A stretch of 64,000 nt of DNA from the NCBI RefSeq assembly GCF_000230975.2, contig NC_021172.1, positions 310,001-374,000 on the forward strand, in the 5' to 3' direction. Position 1 is the stretch's first letter. Every line of letters begins with the position of its first letter. Below are positions 27,441-36,375 of this stretch, piece by piece. Origin of the DNA: Hyphomicrobium denitrificans 1NES1 (GTDB taxonomy: Bacteria > Pseudomonadota > Alphaproteobacteria > Rhizobiales > Hyphomicrobiaceae). The notes under the pieces are model-generated. The model searched no databases. It saw nothing but the letters and a program-made list of their open reading frames with translations, and had not been told where the DNA came from. Position numbers and translations under genes: made by a program.

Positions 27441-28184
27441 TTAAGGCGTCTGTTGCTTCTCCAGATAGGAGACAAGATCCTCGACGATCTGATCGGCGCG
27501 TTCAGGAGGCGCGTCCTGGAGGAAATAGTGCTCCCACGCGAGTAAGCGCATGGTTCCGTGACCAGTTATACCGCCATCACGAATGATGTCTTCAACGCGT
27601 GCTCGTGGGAACATCCCGCCGTTGCGTTTTGCAATTTCGGTGAGGTCGGGAGCAGCCTTCTTTAATGCATCTGCAAACATGCCGGGGCCAGTACCCACTC
27701 CATGGCACAAAGCGCAGTAGGTCATGTAGGTTGCTTCACCCGCGCTTGCAGGCTTTGCGGAACTATCGGCACCTTGTGGTGAATCGGCCGCTTGCTTTGC
27801 ACTCTCTAATGCATCGTTGGTCGCATCTCTCGCCTTGTCCAACACCTCTTCCGTAGCCCGTTTGGCATGCTCCAGAGCTTTACTAGATGCCTGCTTTGCT
27901 TTTTCGATCGATGAACCGATGTGAGGCTTGGCTTTTTCTAATGCTTCTTTCACGGCCCGGCGCGCCTTCTCGATCGCATCGATCGCAGCGTCCTTTGCTG
28001 AATCGATAGCCGACTTCGTCGACTGCGCGGCATCTTCGATTGTCCGATCGACTTTATCGCCAGATTCCTTTAGCGCGGCGTGGTCATCGGAAGTTGCACC
28101 GTACGTCGGCGCAGCCTGATCGGTGCTTGCCGCCCCCGCAAAAATAATGACGAGCACTATTCCCAAAAACAATTGGCGTTTCAT
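27441..28184 (-). CDS. Exported cytochrome c with 11-residue LEA-like repeats
   Basis: A 247-residue protein from the ATG at 28184 with GAGG upstream. It has a signal peptide (residues 1-20), then eight consecutive 11-residue repeats from residue 48 to 135 of the form (A/V/S/T)(I/L)(D/E)xA(K/R)xAxxx, for example AIEKARRAVKE, ALEHAKRATEE and VLDKARDATND. A class I cytochrome c domain follows, with haem motif CALCH at 157-161 and a likely axial Met at 212 (HGTMRLLAW). The repeats form an amphipathic helix as in group 3 LEA proteins or phasin-like coiled coils. It is divergent from the b561 gene across an FNR/FixK-type box. Confidence 0.88.
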   Translation of the reverse strand: MKRQLFLGIVLVIIFAGAASTDQAAPTYGATSDDHAALKESGDKVDRTIEDAAQSTKSAIDSAKDAAIDAIEKARRAVKEALEKAKPHIGSSIEKAKQASSKALEHAKRATEEVLDKARDATNDALESAKQAADSPQGADSSAKPASAGEATYMTYCALCHGVGTGPGMFADALKKAAPDLTEIAKRNGGMFPRARVEDIIRDGGITGHGTMRLLAWEHYFLQDAPPERADQIVEDLVSYLEKQQTP

Positions 28185-28243
28185 GGAACAAGCCTCTTGA
28201 TATCGCCAACCAATTTTATGGCGGACCAATGGCCAACCTTTCG

Positions 28244-28257
28244 TTGACGCACATCAA
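28244..28257. promoter_or_regulatory. FNR/FixK-type box in a divergent promoter
   Basis: TTGACGCACATCAA fits the TTGA-N6-TCAA consensus of FNR/FixK regulators, with the right half perfect. Its centre lies about 66 bases from the cytochrome c start and 74 from the b561 start, so it can serve both. It suggests control by low oxygen. Confidence 0.6.
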
Positions 28258-28324
28258 TGTCTTCAAAGCCGAGGCTGCCGAACCTAAGGGCCATTTTAAT
28301 TTTCATTCCGGTTAAGGCAGCGGT

Positions 28325-29053
28325 ATGGTCGAATACAAAGAATATGTCGCCTGGGATGCTACGACGCGCTGGTTTCATTGGATTAATGCGATCGCGGTCA
28401 TCGGTCTCATAGTTACTGGGCTTGTCATCTTATTCGACAATGATCTGGGCCTTTCGGCTGCAGGCAAGATAACGCTCAAGAGCGTCCACGTTTCGTTCGG
28501 CTATCTCATGGCGCTAAATTTGCTGTGGCGTTTTGTTTGGGCATTTGTCGGCGGACACTACTCACGCTGGCGTAGCTTTCTTCCTGGTGGACGCGGTTAC
28601 GTTGCTTCACTGCGGGCCTACATGGCTTCACTTTTATCCGGTGAGCCGCAGCAATATGTTGGCCACAATCCGCTCGCGCGCGTAGGAGTCACGATACTCT
28701 TTCTGCTGTTGCTGCTTCAGTTGGTGACGGGATTAGTTATAGCGGGAACAGATCTCTTCTGGCCGCCCTTCGGACATTGGTTTGCAGCTTGGGTCGCGGC
28801 TCCAGGCGTCGATCCGACGGCGGTTGTTCCAGGCGTGCCCGACCTCGTCGAAAAGACGGCCTATGATAGCATGCGCGCTTTTCGCAAGCCGTTCGTGGAA
28901 GTGCACGAAATAGGGTTCTATGTGCTGGTCGTCACTATTGTTCTTCATCTCGCTGCGGTCGTGATGACCGAGATCCACGAAGGCGGCAGTATTACATCGG
29001 CGATGTTTACCGGCCGAAAGCTGCTTTCGCGTCGGCCTCCCGATGCTTCTTAA
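28325..29053 (+). CDS. Cytochrome b561-family membrane protein
   Basis: A 242-residue diheme-type b561/hydrogenase cytochrome b family protein. Haem-ligand histidines are visible in TTRWFHWINAIAV, LKSVHVSFGYLMAL and the C-terminal VEVHEIGFYVLV and VLHLAAVV. The four-helix layout is normal. It probably moves electrons between the quinone pool and a periplasmic carrier, and the divergent cytochrome c is the natural partner (inference). A periplasmic loop between helices 3 and 4 is longer than in the second b561 gene (32582-33157). Confidence 0.88.
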   Translation: MVEYKEYVAWDATTRWFHWINAIAVIGLIVTGLVILFDNDLGLSAAGKITLKSVHVSFGYLMALNLLWRFVWAFVGGHYSRWRSFLPGGRGYVASLRAYMASLLSGEPQQYVGHNPLARVGVTILFLLLLLQLVTGLVIAGTDLFWPPFGHWFAAWVAAPGVDPTAVVPGVPDLVEKTAYDSMRAFRKPFVEVHEIGFYVLVVTIVLHLAAVVMTEIHEGGSITSAMFTGRKLLSRRPPDAS

Positions 29054-29165
29054 TCACCGTGAGAAGCGCGCGAGATAAAGCCTCTGCGAAAACTATGTGA
29101 ATGTTTGTTGAATCGTCATGTTTAAGCTTCCTATCTGCTTGAGCTGCTAAGGTCGGAAATGGCGA

Positions 29166-30959
29166 GTGCAATTGAGCGCGGCTGCTAGCGAGGCAAAGGT
29201 GGAGGCGGTAGTGGATCGTGAATCGCCGAATCGGGAAGATGGTGTGCAACTGTCGCTCGATCGTCCACTCCACGCTGCGATTGCGCGCTTCACTGCGGGC
29301 GTATCGCCTTCCGCGCTCTTTCAGGCATATATCGACTGGGCGCATCATCTGGCCTTTTCGCCGGATAAGCAGGTCGAGCTGACGCTCTTCGCTCTGCACA
29401 GCTGGATCCGCTTTCTGGAATATTGTCCTAAGGCTCTGCTTAATCCCGACTGCAGCGCATGCGTCGAACTAGCGCCAAATGACAAGCGTTTTGCGAGCAG
29501 CGATTGGCACCGCTGGCCTTTCAATGTCATATCCCAGGGATTTCTCTTCACGCAGCAGTGGTGGCATCAGGCGACGACAGGGATAAGGGGCGTATCACAC
29601 CACCACGAAGACATTGTTTCTTTCGTTGCCAGACAGCTGCTCGATATTTCGTCGCCGGCGAATTTTCTACTCACAAATCCCGATGTGCTTGAGACCACGA
29701 TACAACAGGGTGGAATGAACCTCGTGCGCGGCACTATGAACTTTTTAGAAGATCAATTGCGTATGCTCGAAGGCATGAAGCCGGTTGGAGCTGACGCGTA
29801 TCAGGTTGGCCGGGATGTCGGCGTCACGCCTGGAAGGGTTGTGGCGCGAAATCAGATTATGGAGTTGATCCAGTATGCTCCGTCAACGGATGAGGTCTAT
29901 TGTCAGCCTATCCTGATCGTGCCCGCATGGATCATGAGATATTATATTCTTGATCTTTCCCCGTCGAACTCGCTGGTCAAATATCTCGTCGACAAGGGTT
30001 ATACCGTCTTCATTATCTCTTGGAAGAATCCGACCGGGAGCGATCGAAACCTAAGCATGGACGACTATCGCAGCCTTGGTGTGATGGCGGCTCTCGATGC
30101 CGTGACGGCGATCGTTCCTAGTCAATCGGTCCATAGCGTCGGGTATTGTCTCGGTGGAACTTTGCTCACGATCGCGGCCGCCGCCATGGCGCGGGACGGA
30201 GACAAGCGTCTCGCATCTCTTACGTTGCTCGCAGCACAGACGGATTTCTCGGAGGCTGGCGAACTTTCATTGTTCATCGATGATGCGCAGGTGAGCTTTC
30301 TTGAAGATCTGATGGCCGAGAAGGGTACCCTCGGCGCCCATCAAATGGCTGGTGCTTTCCAGATACTCAGATCCAATGATCTTATATGGTCGACGATGGT
30401 GCAGAGCTACTTGAAGGGTGAGCGCCCTCCAATGTTCGACCTCATGGCGTGGAATGCCGATGCGACGCGCATGCCCTGCCGCATGCATACGGAATATCTT
30501 CATCGGCTCTTTCTTCACAATGATTTGGCGGCAGGACGCACGGAGGTAGAGGGTCGTCCGATCTCGCTCAGCGATATACAGATTCCGATTTTTGCGGTGA
30601 GCACAATCTCCGATCACGTTGCGCCGTGGCGATCGGTTTATAAGGTGCAAGCACTGACTAACGCTGATGTGACCTTCGTCCTGTCGAATGGAGGCCACAA
30701 CGCCGGAATCGTCAATCCTCCAGGAAACGGCAATCGAAAGTATCAAATCGCCACGCATGCCGGACATGAAAAGTACATCGATCCCAACTCTTGGCAACAA
30801 CGTGCTGCACATGAAGACGGGTCATGGTGGCCATGCTGGGTGAGCTGGCTTTCCAAACATTCGACGGCTGGCAAGGTTCCACCTCCTACAATGGGATCAT
30901 CACAGCGAGGATACGGAATCTTATGTGATGCACCGGGCACATATGTCTTTTCGACTTAA
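29166..30959 (+). CDS. phaC: Class I poly(3-hydroxyalkanoate) synthase
   Basis: A 597-residue synthase from a GTG at 29166; other starts a few codons downstream are possible. It has the N-terminal PhaC domain and the alpha/beta hydrolase core with catalytic Cys328 (GYCLGG), Asp483 (SDHVAPW) and His511 (GGHNAG). It polymerises (R)-3-hydroxyacyl-CoA on PHB granules. phaA/phaB are not adjacent; the gene lies inside the stress region, so it may be an additional, stress-linked PhaC. The depolymerase and a phasin-like gene are also in this window. Confidence 0.95.
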   Translation: MQLSAAASEAKVEAVVDRESPNREDGVQLSLDRPLHAAIARFTAGVSPSALFQAYIDWAHHLAFSPDKQVELTLFALHSWIRFLEYCPKALLNPDCSACVELAPNDKRFASSDWHRWPFNVISQGFLFTQQWWHQATTGIRGVSHHHEDIVSFVARQLLDISSPANFLLTNPDVLETTIQQGGMNLVRGTMNFLEDQLRMLEGMKPVGADAYQVGRDVGVTPGRVVARNQIMELIQYAPSTDEVYCQPILIVPAWIMRYYILDLSPSNSLVKYLVDKGYTVFIISWKNPTGSDRNLSMDDYRSLGVMAALDAVTAIVPSQSVHSVGYCLGGTLLTIAAAAMARDGDKRLASLTLLAAQTDFSEAGELSLFIDDAQVSFLEDLMAEKGTLGAHQMAGAFQILRSNDLIWSTMVQSYLKGERPPMFDLMAWNADATRMPCRMHTEYLHRLFLHNDLAAGRTEVEGRPISLSDIQIPIFAVSTISDHVAPWRSVYKVQALTNADVTFVLSNGGHNAGIVNPPGNGNRKYQIATHAGHEKYIDPNSWQQRAAHEDGSWWPCWVSWLSKHSTAGKVPPPTMGSSQRGYGILCDAPGTYVFST

Positions 30960-31021
30960 ACGATGCCTTCACGCCTCGCGACGATCAGCTGAAGTAAATT
31001 CGAGGCTATTGGGATTTGCGC

Positions 31022-31459
31022 ATGTTCAAACATTTGCTCATTGCGACCGATGGTTCTGAGCTGTCCAAGAAGGCCGTCGAACAAGGCTTGAGCCTGGCAA
31101 AAAGTCTTGGCGCCAAAGTGACAGCGGTCACCGTCACGGAACCTTTTGCTGCATCGGTTCCCATAGAAGTGGCACTAGTGTTTTCGGCGGAAGAATACGA
31201 GAAGGCCGTTAGGTCGAGTGCCGAGAACATTTTGCAGAGTGTCTCGGCGGTGATGGCAGCCAGCGGTATTCCTTGCGAGACCGTGCACGTCAAGAATCAA
31301 TACCCAGCAGACGGAATACTCGATACTGCCCAAGCTAGAGGGTGTGACTTAATTGTGATGGGTTCACATGGCCGACGGGGCTTGTCGCGGCTAGTGCTCG
31401 GCAGTCAAGCCAACCGTGTCGTCACACAAAGCGCAGTACCCGTCCTGATTTGCCGGTAA
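31022..31459 (+). CDS. Universal stress protein (UspA family, ATP-binding type)
   Basis: A 145-residue single-domain Usp from the ATG at 31022. ATDGSELSKKA at the N-terminus and GSHGRRGLSRLVLGSQANR near the C-terminus match the ATP-binding G-2x-G-9x-G-S/T motif. It lies 60 bases after phaC on the same strand, so it may be cotranscribed. Such proteins are induced under oxygen limitation and starvation in related bacteria. Confidence 0.93.
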   Translation: MFKHLLIATDGSELSKKAVEQGLSLAKSLGAKVTAVTVTEPFAASVPIEVALVFSAEEYEKAVRSSAENILQSVSAVMAASGIPCETVHVKNQYPADGILDTAQARGCDLIVMGSHGRRGLSRLVLGSQANRVVTQSAVPVLICR

Positions 31460-31512
31460 GCGTTGCAACGTGCTCACAAGTGACTTAAATGCGCGACTAT
31501 CATTTTCCACTG

Positions 31513-32440
31513 TCAGGCCGCCGCGTGCTCGTAGATATCTTCCTCCTGCGCGTTATGCATTCGGACAAGAGCTTCGATCGATTCAATAATTCGCTGCGCA
31601 TCGCGAATGAAATACCGATCGACACTTTCAGCGATCATGTCATCGGTCAGCCGGGACAGAAGTCGCGGCCAGATGCAAAATTTTCCGATGCGCCCGGCTC
31701 ATGGCTGCAAGAGCAGGATTGCTACCGAGCGAGCGATTGAGGCGAGGATAGACGACCATCTCATCTTCACGTTCATGCTCCACGATCCGCTTCGAGACAA
31801 TTTGGTACGCCTCGAGGCTTGCTGCAATGTCCTTTGGTGCATCGTCGAGTTTGTCGGCAATTTTTCGGAGCCTGTTCAGAGCTTCGTTGAGGGCTCGTGG
31901 TCTTGTTCCAGCGCACGTATTGACGACGGCGCGAGACCACCTTGGCCTACAGAGCGGCCCGGGGAAAGTGCCGCAGCGCATTCAGAATCACTGCCACATC
32001 GATCAATTCCTGCGAAACCGCGCCGGCGACCGGCGATAGCATGCCGAAGGCGGCGGCAATCATTGCGCTGCCAGACAGCGCCAGTCCTATGACGATACTC
32101 TGCAACGCTATGCGATATGCTCTTCGGGCAATGCTTACCGCACCCGCAACTCTATCGAAACGGTCAACCAAGATGACGACGTCGGCCGCTTCTGATGAGG
32201 CACTGGCGCCTCTTGCGCCCATCGCCACGCCGACGTCGGTGGCCGCAAGGGCGGGGGCATCATTTATGCCGTCGCTGACCATGATGGTGGGATGCAAGCG
32301 GCGCTCCACCGCCACGGCTCGACCTTATCGGAAGGCAACCCGGTCGGCGAGCACGGCGTCAATATCCAATGCCGCTCCGCAGCAGCCGCGACTGCCGTCA
32401 GAAGTGCGAAAGCACGCATTGGCTTCTCCTTCTTGCCAAA
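31513..32440 (-). pseudogene. Decayed P-type metal ATPase fused to a hemerythrin domain
   Basis: Reading the minus strand across frames, the C-terminal half of a P1B-type ATPase is clear: DKVE, ERRLHPTIMVSDGINDAPAL (hinge motif, Gly changed to Ser), GASASSEAADVVIL and AVSQELIDVAVILNALR. It runs into a hemerythrin-like domain (LRKIADKLDDAPKDI, VEHEREDEMVVYPRLNRSLG, then after a frame shift HNAQEEDIYEH) ending at 31513. Shifts near 31650, 31960 and 32340 and loss of all N-terminal domains make it a relic. Hemerythrin-tailed ATPases are known in P1B-5-like exporters. Confidence 0.8.
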
Positions 32441-32581
32441 AGCCGCAAAGCCTAGCGTACCTGCCGTCGACAAGCTTGATTTCGCTCAATGCCGATTATC
32501 GCCAGGATGACTGAGAGTTCAGAAATCGCCTTCGCAGCAGCTGCTCCCCTAGGGCAGCTGCTGCACATGAAGTATTGACGA

Positions 32582-33157
32582 TCACACTCGTTTCCTTCCT
32601 GTGATCATGGCTTTGACCAGATTTTCGCCGTGCTCAATGCTGGTGAAGATAACGCCGAGTACGTGCAAAAGGACAAGGCCGAGCGCAAAGTATGCGAGCC
32701 CCTCATGCACCTCCTCCATCGCCTTTGAGCCCCAATAGGCATTGGTGGTCATGAGGTGACCAGTGATCGCCAATCCGAGAAGTGTGGCCAGCAACGCGAT
32801 GATCATCACCGCGCCGGCCGGATTGTGGCCGATATGGCGTGGCGCTTTGAGGCGCATGCTCTGCATGGCGAACGCACTGACTTTGCGCGGTCCGACCACA
32901 AAGTTGGAGAATCGCGCATACTTCGAGCCGATGAGTCCCCAGACGATCCGCGTCATGACCAGTCCGGCGATGACGTAGCCAGAGGTCTGATGAACCGTAT
33001 CGTTGCCTTCGCCCGATAGAAACGCCACGACAAAGGCGGCAACGAGACTCCAGTGGAAGACGCGCACGAACAGGTCCCAGACCTTGATCGTCGCATGAGC
33101 CGAAGCCGACGGCATCACGCCGCCGGCTTTAAGCTCTATTATCTTGTCGCTAGACAT
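32582..33157 (-). CDS. Cytochrome b561-family membrane protein, second copy
   Basis: A 191-residue four-helix b561. Histidines expected to bind two haems appear in LFVRVFHWSLV, NDTVHQTSGYV, MEEVHEGLAYF and LVLLHVLGVI. Its start shares one base with the stop of the PepSY gene upstream, so the two are translated as a pair. b561/PepSY pairs are common in alphaproteobacteria and are thought to act in periplasmic redox reactions; substrate is not known. Confidence 0.9.
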   Translation of the reverse strand: MSSDKIIELKAGGVMPSASAHATIKVWDLFVRVFHWSLVAAFVVAFLSGEGNDTVHQTSGYVIAGLVMTRIVWGLIGSKYARFSNFVVGPRKVSAFAMQSMRLKAPRHIGHNPAGAVMIIALLATLLGLAITGHLMTTNAYWGSKAMEEVHEGLAYFALGLVLLHVLGVIFTSIEHGENLVKAMITGRKRV

Positions 33158-33456
33158 CAGGCGCCGCTCTTAGTCTCCGGCGCCTTCCAGTTCGCTCCAA
33201 CCGGATTACCCGTAGCCGGATCGAGGAAAAACTCGATGCGCTTACCATCGGTGTCCAAGGCGTAGACCTCGGCGCACGTGCCTTTCATCTTGGCCTTGGC
33301 GACTTTGTAACCATGGTCCTTGACGATCTTTTGGATGGCCTCGAGCGACATCCACTTCTCGTTCGGCTCTGTGGTGCAGGGCTTGCCGTAGCTACCGGCC
33401 GAGGCCGTCGTCGCGAGGCCCAGGACCGCTGTGGTTGCTATAAGAAATCGTTTCAT
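33157..33456 (-). CDS. Exported PepSY-domain protein
   Basis: A 99-residue protein from the ATG at 33456, with AAGGATC upstream. Signal peptide ends at TASAG; the mature part is one PepSY domain (SLEAIQKIVKDHGYKVAKAKMKGTCAEVYALDTDGKRIEF, seen in parts) with two cysteines (PCTTEP, KGTCAE) likely bridged. It is translationally coupled to the b561 gene and has a paralogue 47 bases upstream. Confidence 0.88.
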   Translation of the reverse strand: MKRFLIATTAVLGLATTASAGSYGKPCTTEPNEKWMSLEAIQKIVKDHGYKVAKAKMKGTCAEVYALDTDGKRIEFFLDPATGNPVGANWKAPETKSGA

Positions 33457-33503
33457 TTGATGATCCTTTTTCATGTGTGTTGGATTCAGGGGGAGCTGAC
33501 AGG

Positions 33504-33776
33504 TCAGCCGTCGCGCTTGACCTCGTTGGTAGTCGTCGGATCAAGGCGAACTTCACGGGCTTTGCCGTCCTTGTCGGTCACCTTGGCCTCGGCGCACGCG
33601 TCGTCGAACTCGACTTCTTTGACCGCGAAGCCCCTTTCCTTAAGCTTACTTTCGATCTGGCCGATCGTTAGCCACTGCTCTTTGGGGGCTTTGGTGCAGA
33701 CCTCGTCTTCTTCGGCGTAGGCTGCGCTGCTTGCCGCGACAGCGGCAAAGGCTGCTATGATGGCATATCGGATCAT
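33504..33776 (-). CDS. Exported PepSY-domain protein, paralogue
   Basis: A 90-residue protein with signal peptide ending AAYAEE and one PepSY domain (LTIGQIESKLKERGFAVKEV, VTDKDGKAREVRLDP). It keeps the same cysteine pair as its neighbour (VCTKAPKEQW, DDACAEAK). It is probably the first gene of a three-gene operon with the next PepSY gene and the b561. It diverges from the two-component operon on the plus strand, with about 160 bases between starts. Confidence 0.88.
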   Translation of the reverse strand: MIRYAIIAAFAAVAASSAAYAEEDEVCTKAPKEQWLTIGQIESKLKERGFAVKEVEFDDACAEAKVTDKDGKAREVRLDPTTTNEVKRDG

Positions 33777-33936
33777 AGGTTCTCCTCTTTGGTTGCCGCC
33801 CAGTCTTCTTTTCGGGCGGATGAGGAGATCTTTGCCAATGATGCGTGACCGGTGCCTGATACCTGATGTCAGCGTTTCGTCAGCTTCGATTCTTCAGGGT
33901 TTGTGCTTGCGACTTTGCGCGAGATCAAGTTTGGCC

Positions 33937-34272
33937 ATGACACAAGCCGTCAAGAAAATAGGTACGCTGTTGCTCGTTGCGGCGGTGGCTTTCCCCATCA
34001 CCGCCACCGCCGGCGAAGACGAGGAGCAGGAGATCGAATCTGAGCGTCGCGAAGCTGTCCGTTCTGCCGTCGAGCAGGGCCATATCAAGCCGTTATCCGA
34101 GCTTCTGAAAGAGATCCAGAAGCACCTGCCCGGCAAGGTCCTTGGTGTCGAGGCGGAGAAAAAGGAAAAACGGTGGATCTATGAATTTCGCGTCATCGAT
34201 GCGTCCGGACGGCTTTACGAAGTCTCAGTCGACGCGGCGACGGCCGAGATTCTGAAAATCGAGCAGGAATGA
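33937..34272 (+). CDS. Exported PepSY-domain protein at head of a two-component operon
   Basis: A 111-residue protein from the ATG at 33937 (MTQAVKKIGTLLLVAAVAF...); earlier in-frame ATGs lead into non-coding-looking sequence. Signal peptide ends ATAGED, then an acidic stretch and a PepSY domain (SELLKEIQKHLPGKVLGVEAE, VSVDAATAEILKIEQE). Its stop overlaps the response-regulator start (ATGA). PepSY proteins ahead of PhoP/PhoQ-like systems may modulate the sensor; that is inference. Confidence 0.9.
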   Translation: MTQAVKKIGTLLLVAAVAFPITATAGEDEEQEIESERREAVRSAVEQGHIKPLSELLKEIQKHLPGKVLGVEAEKKEKRWIYEFRVIDASGRLYEVSVDAATAEILKIEQE

Positions 34273-34937
34273 TGCGCGTTCTTGTTGTGGAAGATGACGC
34301 GAGAATTTCTGGTGACGTCGCCAAAGCGCTGACCGCCGCCGGATATCTCGTCGAAACTTCGTCCGATGGCGAAGATGCCTGGTTTCGCGGCGATACTGAA
34401 GACTATGACGCGGTTGTGCTTGACCTCGGACTGCCACATATGGATGGCTTGGCGGTTCTCAAGAAATGGAGAGAGGCCAAGCGCGCGATGCCGGTCATCG
34501 CGTTGACAGCGCGAGGCAGCTGGATGGAGCGGGTCGAAGGCATCGATGCTGGCGCAGACGACTACCTACCCAAGCCGTTTCGTATGGAGGAACTTATCTC
34601 CCGCGTGCGCGCGCTTGTCCGCCGTTCCGGCGGCCATTCTTCGGCTTTGCTTGAGGCCGGCGATCTGATGCTTGATGAGAGGCAGATGCGTGTCAGCGTC
34701 TCAGGCGTGCCCGTTGATCTTGCGCCCCTCGAGTACCGCGCCGTCGCGTACCTGATGCATAATCAAGGTCGCATCGTTTCCCAGGGCGAATTGAGCGAGC
34801 ACATACACGGTACCGCAGATGCCTATGATTCGAACGTCGTTGAAGCACTGATTGCGCGGGTACGCCGGAAGATTGGTGGCGATCGCATCAAAACGCGCCG
34901 CGGCTTCGGTTACATTGTGGATGCGGGCCCGACATGA
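34269..34937 (+). CDS. OmpR/PhoP-family response regulator
   Basis: A 222-residue regulator with a receiver domain (phospho-acceptor Asp52 in VVLDLGLPHMDG; conserved Thr/Lys in ALTARGS and YLPKPF) and a winged-helix DNA-binding domain (EYRAVAYLMHNQGRIVSQGELSEH). It overlaps both neighbours by 4 bases, so the PepSY-regulator-kinase set is translationally coupled. Targets may be the divergent PepSY-b561 operon. Confidence 0.94.
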   Translation: MMRVLVVEDDARISGDVAKALTAAGYLVETSSDGEDAWFRGDTEDYDAVVLDLGLPHMDGLAVLKKWREAKRAMPVIALTARGSWMERVEGIDAGADDYLPKPFRMEELISRVRALVRRSGGHSSALLEAGDLMLDERQMRVSVSGVPVDLAPLEYRAVAYLMHNQGRIVSQGELSEHIHGTADAYDSNVVEALIARVRRKIGGDRIKTRRGFGYIVDAGPT

Positions 34938-36268
34938 CGCGACATTCTCTGCGCTTGCGTCTACTTATCGGGGGGGCTGCCGTAATCGGGCTTACACTGA
35001 TCATTGCTGGATTCGCTCTAACATATCTCTTTGAGCGCCATGTAGAGCGCTCGCTTGCCAATCAGCTCAATGCCGACTTGAAGCAAGTGCTTTCTGTCGT
35101 TGAACTCGATCCGGCAGGCCGGCCGCGTCTACGCAGGGAACCGTCCGATCCCCGCTTCGCCGATCCGCTGTCGGGTCTTTACTGGCAACTTTCAACTGAT
35201 GCCGGTGCGCTGACCCGATCCCGCTCGCTATGGGATGCTACGCTGCCGCTGCCACGCGACGCGCTTTCTCAAGGGGACGTGCATGAGCATCGCATAGCCG
35301 GCCCGGCGGGTCAGGAGCTGCTCGCGGTCGAGCGCACCGTCCGATTCAATCGGGCGAATGAGGTGATCCCTGTTCGCGTCGTGATCGCAGCTAACGTCTC
35401 CAACATCATCGCATCCCGGCAAGCATTTTCCCGAGACTTGGTACCGGCATTGATCCTCCTGGGGCTAACCCTTGCGACGGCGACCTGGGTGCAAATCAAT
35501 CTTGGCTTGCGTCCGCTGGTGCGTGTTCGATCGGGCATTTCCGACGTGCGGAGTGGGCAAGCAAGCGCCCTTGATCGCGATGCGCCGAGTGAAGTGCAGC
35601 CGCTTGTTGACGAGATTAATGAGCTGCTGGCCGCACAAGAGCGTGATCTTGCACGGGCGCGCGGGCGGGCGGCGGATCTCGCGCATGGCCTCAAAACGCC
35701 GCTCTCCGCTCTGGCGGCAGACATCCGCACTTTGAAGGAACGCGGCGAGGAGACGATTGCGGGCCAGATCGAGGAAGTCGCCGAAACCATCCGACGGCAT
35801 GTTGAGCGGGAACTTGCACGGACACGCATCCGCGGCGCGCGTTTGGGTGGTCTAGTAACGCAGACGGAATTGCTGCCGCTGGTCGAAAAGCTGACAGGAA
35901 TTCTAAAGCGGACGGAGTCAGGCAAGCGACTTTGTTTCAAGGCAACCGTGGCACCCGGCACAACTATGCCGATGGAAAAGACCGACCTAGCGGAAGTGCT
36001 CGGCAATCTTCTCGAAAACGCGGCGAGGTACGCCCGGACGCAAATCCGCATCGAGATGGTGGGTGACGGTCGCGTGGCCATCGACGACGACGGCCCGGGC
36101 ATTCCCGAGGCGATGAAGGCGGCAGTTCTCGTTCGAGGACAACGGCTCGATCAAAGCTCCGGCGGCACGGGATTGGGCCTCGCCATCGTGCAGGAAGTCC
36201 TCGAAGCTTACGGCCGCCAACTAAAGCTGGAGAGTTCATCACTAGGCGGATTGCGTGTTGTGTTTTGA
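34934..36268 (+). CDS. PhoQ-like sensor histidine kinase
   Basis: A 444-residue membrane kinase. Two membrane segments (about 9-30 and 165-187) flank a periplasmic sensor domain of about 135 residues. The phospho-acceptor is His251 in DLAHGLKTPLSAL, and the ATPase part has NLLENAARYA, DDDGPGIP and GGTGLGLAIVQEV. Its stop lies in front of the VIT-family gene. The signal may be a cation or envelope redox state, suggested only by the PepSY neighbour. Confidence 0.94.
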   Translation: MTRHSLRLRLLIGGAAVIGLTLIIAGFALTYLFERHVERSLANQLNADLKQVLSVVELDPAGRPRLRREPSDPRFADPLSGLYWQLSTDAGALTRSRSLWDATLPLPRDALSQGDVHEHRIAGPAGQELLAVERTVRFNRANEVIPVRVVIAANVSNIIASRQAFSRDLVPALILLGLTLATATWVQINLGLRPLVRVRSGISDVRSGQASALDRDAPSEVQPLVDEINELLAAQERDLARARGRAADLAHGLKTPLSALAADIRTLKERGEETIAGQIEEVAETIRRHVERELARTRIRGARLGGLVTQTELLPLVEKLTGILKRTESGKRLCFKATVAPGTTMPMEKTDLAEVLGNLLENAARYARTQIRIEMVGDGRVAIDDDGPGIPEAMKAAVLVRGQRLDQSSGGTGLGLAIVQEVLEAYGRQLKLESSSLGGLRVVF

Positions 36269-36375
36269 TACCCGTCGCCATCGTCATTTGCTTGGCGTTG
36301 ATCCACTGGCCTCTAAAGTCAGCATTAGAAAGCCACCTCGTCTTTGAGCTTAACGAAATAAGGATCAGATCAGTC

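Noticed and set aside
27311..27586. Plus-strand frame upstream of the cytochrome c end
   Set aside because: Overlaps the cytochrome c gene on the other strand and has no recognisable features.
33915..33928. TTGCGCGAGATCAA as a second FNR/FixK box
   Set aside because: The left half matches poorly and it lies only 9 bases before a start codon.
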